In this document: in pieces, positions 56,819-64,000 of the stretch | Position numbering within the stretch: position 1 is the stretch's first letter | Layout: the number at the start of each line of letters is the position of its first letter | Assembly: GCF_016734805.1 (NCBI RefSeq) | Contig: NZ_JAERQG010000002.1 | Coordinates: forward strand, 186,001 to 250,000 | Source: Marivirga atlantica | Lineage (GTDB): Bacteria > Bacteroidota > Bacteroidia > Cytophagales > Cyclobacteriaceae | DNA: 64,000 nt | Direction of reading: 5' to 3' | Notes under the pieces: model-generated | Database searches by the model: none | The model's input: only the letters and a program-made list of their open reading frames with translations | Told to the model about the DNA's origin: nothing | Translations under genes and position numbers: made by a program

Positions 56819-58486
56819 TTAGTTACTATCAATTGACTTTTTAAGCATTTCCAATAATTTAAATTCATCGACAGGTTTGATGAGGTAATCATCAAATTCC
56901 GATTTCTTCAATTCTTGTATTTCAGCTTCCATGGCGTGACCTGTTTGAGCGATAACAGTGATATCGCTGTTATATTCTTTGATAAGCTTAACAGCCTCAT
57001 AGCCGTCCATAATAGGCATATTAATATCCATTAGAACCACATCAATATCATTATGAGATTTGACAAGTTCAATGGCTTCCTGGCCATTATAGGCTTCTAT
57101 TATTTTACCTATATGGTCCTTCAAATAAGCTTCCAATAGGAATCGATTAACTTCATTATCTTCAACTACCAAAACAACTGCATCTTGGAGGGCTTTGAAT
57201 TTTTTATTTAATGGAGTCTTTGAAGCAATATTTTTTGTTGGTGTGTCCGTAGGATTATGAGGTATTGAGAAGTAAAAACAGCTGCCCTTTCCTAATTCAG
57301 ATTCTACCCATATTTCGCCTTCCATAAGTTTCAATAAGCCTTTCACTATTGAAAGTCCTAAGCCTGATCCTTCTTTTACATTTCGTCCACTCTGATCTGT
57401 TTGTGAAAATCTTTTAAAAATATTTTCTTGTTGGTCTGCTGGAATACCGATGCCAGTATCTCTTACATAAAATTGTAATGTATCTTCTTTCTGTTCATAA
57501 GCTATGGTGATAGCACCTTCTTTTGTGAACTTTAAAGCATTTGTCAATAAATTAATTAATATCTGAGTAAGACGATGACAGTCTGTTATAATATGAGACT
57601 CTTCATCAGCTAATCCTTTAATACTTTTGATCTCAGCTTTAGAATTTCTCTGTGAAAGCGAACATTGTTGAATTACATCATCTATCAATATATTTAAATT
57701 ACAATTCTCCTTAATAATTGAAATTTGATTAGATTCAATTTTAGAGGTATCTATAATATCAGAAATTAACCTGAGTAATCTTTCTCCAGATTGCTTGATA
57801 TTTCTTAGGTAATCATCTTGGCTAGACTCACTTAAATTTTTGTTTCTTAGTAAACTTGAAAATCCTAAAATGGCATTTAGGGGCGTTCTTATTTCATGAC
57901 TCATGTTAGAGAGAAAAGCTGATTTTAACTCATTGCTCTCTTGAGCTTTTTTCTGTGCTTTTATTAAATCTGTAACGTCTGTAATGGCTAAGTTATGACT
58001 AGATTTATCAAGTCTGCTGGCATCAATGTTGACGTAAATCACATCATCTTTAGTATTAAGCCTAATTTGACTACATCTATTCACTTGTTCATTGCGAAAG
58101 TGAACCATGAATAAATAAAAAGCATCCTTATCATCCCAGTGAATAAAATCAGTAAATGGTCTATCCAGAATATCAGACTTTGGGCGGCTAAGCATTTCAG
58201 CCATCAGTTCATTCACTCTAATAATTTTGTGATCTTCATCCAGGCTTAAATAACCAATTGGAGCATGGTTGAATAAGTCACTGTATTTTTGTTTTTCTGC
58301 CTCTAATTCTTCCTGAAATCTGAGCAATTCATCATTTTGCATTTTAAGCTCAATCTGATGAACATTCAATTCGTGAATTAACTCAGAGGTTTCTTTTTCA
58401 GATAAAGTTGAAATGTCTTTTTCTTGCCTTTCGGCTAATTGTTCTGCTTCTTTCCTTAATTTTTTGAAATCTATATTACGGTCCAT
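56819..58486 (-). CDS. Hybrid histidine kinase with PAS domain and receiver
   Basis: 555 residues, no membrane segment. An N-terminal coiled coil and PAS domain (about 70-175; YSDLFNHAPIGYLSLDEDHK), HisKA with HEIRTPLNAILGF (His about 196), HATPase with LINLLTNALKFT, DTGIGIPADQ and GSGLGLSIVKG, then a receiver domain (about 425-550) with VLVVEDN, DVVLMDINMP (phospho-Asp about 486) and the Lys in DYLIKPVDE. It autophosphorylates and passes phosphate to its own receiver; the partner is not obvious. It lies 69 bases after the CheB-CheR-PAS gene and is probably co-expressed with it. Confidence 0.93.
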   Translation of the reverse strand: MDRNIDFKKLRKEAEQLAERQEKDISTLSEKETSELIHELNVHQIELKMQNDELLRFQEELEAEKQKYSDLFNHAPIGYLSLDEDHKIIRVNELMAEMLSRPKSDILDRPFTDFIHWDDKDAFYLFMVHFRNEQVNRCSQIRLNTKDDVIYVNIDASRLDKSSHNLAITDVTDLIKAQKKAQESNELKSAFLSNMSHEIRTPLNAILGFSSLLRNKNLSESSQDDYLRNIKQSGERLLRLISDIIDTSKIESNQISIIKENCNLNILIDDVIQQCSLSQRNSKAEIKSIKGLADEESHIITDCHRLTQILINLLTNALKFTKEGAITIAYEQKEDTLQFYVRDTGIGIPADQQENIFKRFSQTDQSGRNVKEGSGLGLSIVKGLLKLMEGEIWVESELGKGSCFYFSIPHNPTDTPTKNIASKTPLNKKFKALQDAVVLVVEDNEVNRFLLEAYLKDHIGKIIEAYNGQEAIELVKSHNDIDVVLMDINMPIMDGYEAVKLIKEYNSDITVIAQTGHAMEAEIQELKKSEFDDYLIKPVDEFKLLEMLKKSIDSN

Positions 58487-58555
58487 TTAAATACTGATTT
58501 ATTTTGTAAAGTAAGGATGCAAACTTTCTAAAGTTAATAATTTGATTGAAAGCTA

Positions 58556-61500
58556 TCAACTATCCATGGTGATGCTATCATCATTTGATAAATTTTTAAT
58601 AATTACCTGAATAATGTCTTTACCTAGATAAGTGCATTTTATTGGCTGAGCCTCTGCTGTGAATATGCTTTTATCCTTGCGCTGAAATTTACCAATTACT
58701 TTTAAGGGGTCTTCCGAATCAGATTTTTTGACTTGTTCTAATACTTCTTCTGAATGAGGCTGCTCAATTTTAGGGTGTAAATCAAACACACTAAGCTCTA
58801 AAATCTCCGGCTTACTATAACCAAACTCATCAATGGCTTTAGCATTAGCATCAATTATGTCCATTTTTAAATCGTGAAGAATAATGGAGTCAGGAGAGTT
58901 ATCGAATAGGTTATGATATTTCAATTCGCTTTCCTTTAATCTAGCTAAATTCTCTTCGCTTTCAGTTTTATCTAGCACAAAAGCATGAACAGAGATCAGT
59001 TCGTTGGATTCATTAAATAAAGCTGAGGAGTACCATTCACAAAAAATGATAGAGCCATCTTTTTTGTAATTTTTAGTACTGACATGCACGTTGTCTTTTT
59101 TTCTTTCCTGAAGTTCTTTATTGAGTTTTTCAGAAAGTTCTAGATCATCATTGTGTAACCAGGAGAAATCATCGCTGGTTTTACCCAAAACTTCTTCTTT
59201 GCTCCATCCGAATAGGTCTTTGGCTTTTTCTGACCAATAAGTTATTTCAAAACTACTGTTAAATTCAATTACTGCCAGCGGAGTGTTTTCTGTATGAAAT
59301 TTTAACTTTTGTAAAGTTTTGTTAAGATCATTCTGTACGCTTTTAATTTTCGTTATATCTATAAAGGTTAGTACTAAACCGGTTACTACATTGTCAAGTG
59401 TTCTATAGGGTTTAATCTTCGATAAATAGTGTTTGTCTTTGCTATCAATATCTTTTTCTACCGTATTAAGTGTATTGATTACATGCTTCATGTCTTCAAT
59501 GAAATCAGGATAATTTAGCTTGGTCACAAAGTTTTCAATAGGCCTATTAATATCACCCTCAATTAAACCAATGATTTCGGTCGTTTTAGGTGTGAATTTC
59601 TTGATGCGTAGGTTCAGGTCTAAAAATATAATAGCTATTTCTGTGTTGGCTAATATATTGCTGATGTCATTGTTAGTTTCAGAAAGCTCTTCAATTTTAT
59701 TTTGATATTCGGTGTTTAAAGTAGTTAGCTCTTCATTTATTGATTGTAGCTCTTCTTTCGAAGTTTCCAACTCTTCATTAGTACTTTGGAGCTCTTCGTT
59801 AGATGATTGTAGTTCTTCGTTGGTAGCTTTTATTTCTTCATTTGCAGTTTCTGCTTCCTCAATCACGGCCTGCAAATACTCCTTATTTTGTCTTAATTCA
59901 TTTTCCAGTGTTTTAATGTAATCTATATCCTCATGTCGTGAAGCTTTTTTGTCATCGGATTTTATTTCGACTTCCTTAACATCTTCAAATACAACCAGAA
60001 ATAGATTAGGGTCTTTTTTTTCTTTTTCAAGATTAAGGACATGTAAGTTAATTATGCTGTAACTCTTATCCTTTTTTAACTGAATCGTTTCTTCGTAAGC
60101 TTGTAATTTATCGCCTTTTACTTTGCTAATGGCCAAACGCAGCTTCACCTTTAGATCGGGCTTTGCCATTTCTACAATATTCATATTGGCAACCCCTTGA
60201 ACAGGAGATAAGTATTTGGAAGTGTCACCTTTTAAATAAAGTATTTCCAACTCTTTATTAATCAGTACCGCTGCAGGAGTAAAGTGTTCTAAAATTTGAT
60301 GCTGAATAATGTCTCCTAAAGAAGATTCTGCTTTAGGTGTGTAAGATCTGGATTTGGACTGTACCTGCTCTATTATTGGCGATCTGTTTGTAAACAAATT
60401 AGAATGAGCATGTAAGCTCTTCTGAGGTTTCTTCTGGTAAAACTTATTTTTCTTGTCAATAACCTCAAATGATTCACTTTTTTTACCTAATGTTTCTGAA
60501 GCACCTAATAGTAAAAATCCATCTTCTTTAAGGCTGTAGTGAAAACTCGTAATCACTTCCTCCTGAAGCTGGCTATTCATATAAATCAATAAATTTCTAC
60601 AGCTAATGAAATCTACTTTCGAAAAAGGTGGATCCTTAATTAAGCTTTGCTCAGCAAATACTATCATATCCCTTATGGATTTGTTAACCGTAATAGTTTT
60701 TTCATGAGCCGTGAAGTATTTTTTTAATAAATGTGGAGATAGATCAGTAGTAATATTATCGGGATAAGTACCCTGTCTTGCTTTTTCCACTGCCCTTTTA
60801 TCTAAATCCGTGGCAAAAATCTGAACAGAATACTCGTTAAGATTATATTTCTGGATATGCTCTTTTAATAGTATGGCTATAGAATATGCTTCTTCTCCGG
60901 TTGAACAAGCTGTAATCCAAAGTCGAATATGTTTATCTTCCTGGGCCTGCTCAAATAGTTGAGGTATTATTTCTTTAGATAAGAAACTAAAAACCTCCTG
61001 ATCTCTAAAGAAGCTTGTTACCCCGATTAAAAGATCTTCAAAAAGCACTTTTACTTCGTCATTATTCTTCTTTAATTTTTCAAGGTACTCTTCAATCTTC
61101 AGCGTTTTTAAAATATTCATTCTCCGCTCTATTCTGCGGACAATGGTGTTAGCCTTATAATTAGAGAAGTCATGGCCTGTTTTTTCATACAGGAGACTAA
61201 AAATCTTATTAAATGTATTGAAGCTATAAATATCCGATAGGTCCTGATTACTATTTAAATCAGTTAAATATTTTAAATAATTTTTTAATTCTATTAAGAT
61301 TTTATCGGCATCCAATATGAAATCTACCATGCCTGAGGATATAGCACTATTCGGCATTCCATCGAATTTGGCATCTTCAGGTGACTGAGCGAATACTACA
61401 CCATTTGCAGACTTTATTTCTCTGATTCCTAAGGTTCCGTCTGTGCCGGTACCGGATAAGATTACAGCTATGGCATGATCCTTCTTATCCTTCGCGAGGG

Positions 61501-61885
61501 ACCTGAAGAAATCATCAATAGGTAAGCGTATACTTCTAGGCTCTTGCTGTGCTTTAAGATGAAGTACATTATTTCTTAACTCTAATACTTTCGCGGGAGG
61601 AATGATATATACGTGGTCAGGTTCAATTTCCGTTTTATCCACTATTTGGATTACCTCCATCTTGGTATATTTACCGATCAGCTCAGATAAAATGCTTTCA
61701 TGATCCGGATCAAGATGTTGCACTATTACAAAAGCAGCACCTAAATCTGTAGGCATACTTCGGAAAAACTTCTCTAGTGCCTGAAGACCGCCTGCCGAAG
61801 CACCAATGCCAATTACAGGTATAGGTCTGGATTGCGTATTATCAATATTTGTTTCTTTATTTTCGTTTTTCTCTTTGTGGTCCAT
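58556..61885 (-). CDS. CheB-CheR-PAS fusion protein without kinase domain
   Basis: 1109 residues, cytoplasmic. Residues about 22-205 are a CheB methylesterase (GIGASAGGLQ with Ser 30, VQHLDPDHES with His 57, GTGTDGTLGI with Asp near 150) lacking the usual receiver. Then comes a CheR methyltransferase (about 215-480; LWITACSTGEEAYS, SCRNLLIYM). Next are a PAS, a long coiled coil full of EELQSTNEELETSKEELQ repeats (about 650-740) and three more PAS units (about 745-1105). Many relatives end in a histidine kinase; this one ends after the last PAS, and a separate hybrid kinase is encoded next. There is no chemoreceptor gene nearby, so the target of methylation is unknown. Confidence 0.92.
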   Translation of the reverse strand: MDHKEKNENKETNIDNTQSRPIPVIGIGASAGGLQALEKFFRSMPTDLGAAFVIVQHLDPDHESILSELIGKYTKMEVIQIVDKTEIEPDHVYIIPPAKVLELRNNVLHLKAQQEPRSIRLPIDDFFRSLAKDKKDHAIAVILSGTGTDGTLGIREIKSANGVVFAQSPEDAKFDGMPNSAISSGMVDFILDADKILIELKNYLKYLTDLNSNQDLSDIYSFNTFNKIFSLLYEKTGHDFSNYKANTIVRRIERRMNILKTLKIEEYLEKLKKNNDEVKVLFEDLLIGVTSFFRDQEVFSFLSKEIIPQLFEQAQEDKHIRLWITACSTGEEAYSIAILLKEHIQKYNLNEYSVQIFATDLDKRAVEKARQGTYPDNITTDLSPHLLKKYFTAHEKTITVNKSIRDMIVFAEQSLIKDPPFSKVDFISCRNLLIYMNSQLQEEVITSFHYSLKEDGFLLLGASETLGKKSESFEVIDKKNKFYQKKPQKSLHAHSNLFTNRSPIIEQVQSKSRSYTPKAESSLGDIIQHQILEHFTPAAVLINKELEILYLKGDTSKYLSPVQGVANMNIVEMAKPDLKVKLRLAISKVKGDKLQAYEETIQLKKDKSYSIINLHVLNLEKEKKDPNLFLVVFEDVKEVEIKSDDKKASRHEDIDYIKTLENELRQNKEYLQAVIEEAETANEEIKATNEELQSSNEELQSTNEELETSKEELQSINEELTTLNTEYQNKIEELSETNNDISNILANTEIAIIFLDLNLRIKKFTPKTTEIIGLIEGDINRPIENFVTKLNYPDFIEDMKHVINTLNTVEKDIDSKDKHYLSKIKPYRTLDNVVTGLVLTFIDITKIKSVQNDLNKTLQKLKFHTENTPLAVIEFNSSFEITYWSEKAKDLFGWSKEEVLGKTSDDFSWLHNDDLELSEKLNKELQERKKDNVHVSTKNYKKDGSIIFCEWYSSALFNESNELISVHAFVLDKTESEENLARLKESELKYHNLFDNSPDSIILHDLKMDIIDANAKAIDEFGYSKPEILELSVFDLHPKIEQPHSEEVLEQVKKSDSEDPLKVIGKFQRKDKSIFTAEAQPIKCTYLGKDIIQVIIKNLSNDDSITMDS

Positions 61886-61956
61886 TCTTTTCAGAGCTAA
61901 AAATTAACTTGTTGATCGTTAGGGTCGATAATACTTATACTGTTCTCTTTTGAAAC

Positions 61957-63450
61957 TCAATATTTCGCTGGCTTACCTTTCGGAAGGCTATTTATGATGA
62001 AATCTCTTAAATCTTCATTAGCTGTTTTGAGGTCATCTTTTCGTAGGTACATCATGTGCCCACTTCTATAGCCTTTAAAGCTCAAGCGGCTCTGCATTTT
62101 GCCGCTCGGATCAATCTGCCACATGGTATACTTTGAATTAAAGTAGGTGGTACCTCCATCATAATAGCCAGTTTGAAACATTACGTTTAAATAAGGATTT
62201 TCAGCCATGGCTTGTCTTAAATCTTCTCTTGTATTGTTGTTCTCAAAGCTCCAAGGTCGTACCGGGCCAAACATATTGTATTTGATATCGGTCTGGAAGT
62301 TCAATTCCTCGCGAATGTAAGAATTGATAGCTGGGGTAAAAGCGTGTAACCATGAAGTCAGTTCCGGGCTGTAGTCAGGAGAACTTCCCGCTTCAATGCG
62401 GTCAATACCTAAATAACGAGAATCAAGCCTGCCAATGGTATATCCTTTTTTGTCTCTTAAAAGTTCTTTCCAGAAGAAGCTAGTTGGCACATCAAGGTTA
62501 TGCTGTAAAATAGAACTTGTTGATAATCCGGAATAGTAAGCCATTTTTTCAGCTAGCTTTTCTTTGTCCTCTTGTGAAAAAAATCCTCCTTTAGCTAATG
62601 CAGGCATTAAAGTATTAATAGCAAACTCCTCTGATTCAGGAAGTATTTCTAACAAATCTTTATTTTGAAGTGCCTCTGGCAATACACCATGGTGCCAGGC
62701 AGCAGCTGTAAAATAGGGGAAGTTTATAGCCGTTGATAAAGGACTATCAGAGTTCATGGCTTTATAGTCAGCTGGTGAAACCAAAATCACCCCGTTAAGA
62801 TACATCCATTGTTTTTCCTGAAGTGCTAAAGCTAAGCCCGAAACCCTGGTGCCACCATAGCTTTCCCCAATCAAAAATTTAGGGGAATTCCATCTTTGCG
62901 TTCTCGTTACAAAAGTGTTTAACCATTCAGCCAGGTAGTCAATATCAGCATTTACGCCAAAGAATTTTTCTTTTTCAACTTCTTTACCCGTGGCAGGGAT
63001 AGTTCTTGAATAGGCAGTGTTTACGGGGTTTACGAAAACTATATCGGCTACATCTAAAACTGAATAAGGATTTTCTTTAGTACCATAAGGTTGTATGGGA
63101 TAGCCCTCGTCATCAATATTTAGAATTTTAGGCCCCGTGTAAGCTACATGCATCCAAACTGAAGCAGAGCCCGGCCCACCATTAAAAGATATCAATAAGG
63201 GCCGATTAGCGGTGTTTTCTACATCAGTTCTTTTATAATAAGTATAGAAAAGCGTGGCAGTTGGTTCGCCCTTTTCATCCCAAACAGGTTGTGTGCCCGT
63301 AGTTGCACTATACGTTATTTTACTGCCATTGATGGTAGTGCTGTGGGAGGTGACCACTGTAGTGTCCACTGCAATTTCTCTGTTTTGACTGAGTGCATTA
63401 AATGTTGAAAGAAATGTAACTAAAACTACTAATCCGATATTTTTCATCAT
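61957..63450 (-). CDS. Secreted S10-like serine carboxypeptidase
   Basis: 497 residues with a signal peptide (cleavage near ALSQN, 22). The S10 features LISFNGGPGSASVWMH (oxyanion NGGPG, near 87-102), FLIGESYGGTRVSGLALAL (nucleophile Ser about 195), FQTGYYDGGTTYF (Asp) and YRSGHMMYLR (His) are in family order. It would remove C-terminal residues from peptides in the periplasm or outside the cell. It is a single gene; a DinB-like gene lies upstream in the same direction, 122 bases away. Confidence 0.92.
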   Translation of the reverse strand: MMKNIGLVVLVTFLSTFNALSQNREIAVDTTVVTSHSTTINGSKITYSATTGTQPVWDEKGEPTATLFYTYYKRTDVENTANRPLLISFNGGPGSASVWMHVAYTGPKILNIDDEGYPIQPYGTKENPYSVLDVADIVFVNPVNTAYSRTIPATGKEVEKEKFFGVNADIDYLAEWLNTFVTRTQRWNSPKFLIGESYGGTRVSGLALALQEKQWMYLNGVILVSPADYKAMNSDSPLSTAINFPYFTAAAWHHGVLPEALQNKDLLEILPESEEFAINTLMPALAKGGFFSQEDKEKLAEKMAYYSGLSTSSILQHNLDVPTSFFWKELLRDKKGYTIGRLDSRYLGIDRIEAGSSPDYSPELTSWLHAFTPAINSYIREELNFQTDIKYNMFGPVRPWSFENNNTREDLRQAMAENPYLNVMFQTGYYDGGTTYFNSKYTMWQIDPSGKMQSRLSFKGYRSGHMMYLRKDDLKTANEDLRDFIINSLPKGKPAKY

Positions 63451-63572
63451 ATTTTGATTATCTGAGTGTGGATTTCTAAGTTACAAACTTTATTGATTTT
63501 TAATGAAGGGATAGGGGGTTGAGAAGGAGGTTATAAGATAAAACTTCTTTTGTCTGGTTAAGATATTACTAA

Positions 63573-64000
63573 TCAATCATGGGCTTGCTGCCTAACCCAT
63601 TCTATATAGTCAGTTTGCGGAATATCTGTAATGCCGAGCTGACGAAGCATCATAACTAATTGTCCGCGGTGGTAATTACCGTGGGTAAAAACCGTTTGAG
63701 CTATTTCTCTGAAGGGAATTTCATAATGCTTTCCTTTATGATCGAACTGTAACAATTGTTCCAGATCATTTTTGATAACGAATTCTTTAAAACTTTGAGA
63801 GGTTTGTTGCCAGCCAATAAACATATCCTGAGTACTTCCTGAGAAATTCTTGATAACATCTGTATTCCAGCCATTGCTTTGCATTCTGTTGAGCCAGCCC
63901 ATTTCAGCAGACCACAGGTGCGCGACTGTTTTCATGATGGAAGGAAAACTCGCTTCAATGGTTTGATTGAGCTGTTCATCAGCTAATGAGGACAGTTTTT
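63573..64000 (-). CDS. DinB-family protein (partial, N-terminus beyond right edge)
   Basis: The frame is open from the stop at 63573 to the window edge. An internal ATG at 63935 is not the true start, because in-frame codons before it read LSSLADEQLNQTIEASFPS, a normal part of the fold. The rest has TVAHLWSAEMGWLNRM and THGNYHRGQLVMMLRQLG, the conserved His positions (HxxxH-type metal ligands) of the DinB/YfiT four-helix bundle. Such proteins include thiol-dependent transferases; the role is unknown. Confidence 0.83.
   Translation of the reverse strand, partial: KLSSLADEQLNQTIEASFPSIMKTVAHLWSAEMGWLNRMQSNGWNTDVIKNFSGSTQDMFIGWQQTSQSFKEFVIKNDLEQLLQFDHKGKHYEIPFREIAQTVFTHGNYHRGQLVMMLRQLGITDIPQTDYIEWVRQQAHD

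Overview
The window is a chromosomal stretch of a low-GC Bacteroidota bacterium, most likely a marine-type Cytophagales (Marivirga/Fulvivirga/Roseivirga-like). That placement is inference. It rests on type IX secretion (T9SS) C-terminal sorting domains, lipoprotein and outer-membrane families typical of the phylum, A-rich start regions without strong Shine-Dalgarno sequences, several matches to the Bacteroidota promoter (TTTG - about 20 nt - TAnnTTTG), and a menaquinone (men) pathway. I see no rRNA, tRNA, CRISPR array, insertion sequence or phage module. Most of the window is ordinary housekeeping and envelope genes.

Layout. 1-6.8 kb: a bestrophin channel (cut by the left edge), a SnoaL-like protein, a secreted alpha/beta hydrolase, a lipoprotein made of 174-bp FG-GAP-like tandem repeats, an MscS channel, and a two-gene surface unit whose larger product carries three 483-bp repeats. 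7-16 kb: a cell-surface glycan locus. Three plus-strand genes (sugar epimerase, a fused CMP-sugar synthetase/PseG-like hydrolase, a NeuB-type synthase) point to a CMP-activated nonulosonic acid. They converge on four minus-strand genes (polysaccharide pyruvyl transferase-like, GT42/MptE-like transferase, GT2 transferase, YfhO membrane protein) that probably assemble or decorate the glycan. 16-24 kb: M20 peptidase, D-threonine aldolase-like enzyme, adhesin-like lipoprotein, PagL-like lipid A deacylase, thyA, a tiny DUF2256 gene coupled to NAD(P)HX repair (nnr), a small T9SS-type protein and a YhhN lysoplasmalogenase.

24.2-28.6 kb: a sulfur amino acid operon. A consensus promoter is followed by an S-box (SAM-I) riboswitch, then a 42-codon leader ORF ending in a run of Cys and Met codons, then a hairpin with a T-rich tail, and finally osmC-like, metY, metX and hom genes with overlapping or nearly overlapping ends. 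The leader ORF between the riboswitch and the operon is the most interesting element of the window, because it suggests two layers of control: SAM by riboswitch, and Cys/Met by translation-coupled attenuation.

28.6-47 kb: rimK, a TIGR04283-like glycosyltransferase divergent from a DUF547 protein, a BamA/TamA-like barrel, a TPR-SpoIIE phosphatase, guaA, a TPR plus type 1 periplasmic-binding-like protein, hemL, several envelope proteins of unknown function, folK, sppA, bioB and a GH13 lipoprotein. 47-51 kb: a decayed DoxX-family pseudogene and a large T9SS-exported M43 metalloprotease, followed by a 540-bp AT-rich gap. 51-64 kb: a carboxypeptidase-regulatory-like protein, menD-menB, DUF3108, an AGCS symporter, a hybrid histidine kinase next to a CheB-CheR-PAS fusion that has no kinase domain of its own, an S10-like serine carboxypeptidase, and a DinB-like protein cut by the right edge.

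All functional calls come from reading motifs by eye. No database search was run.
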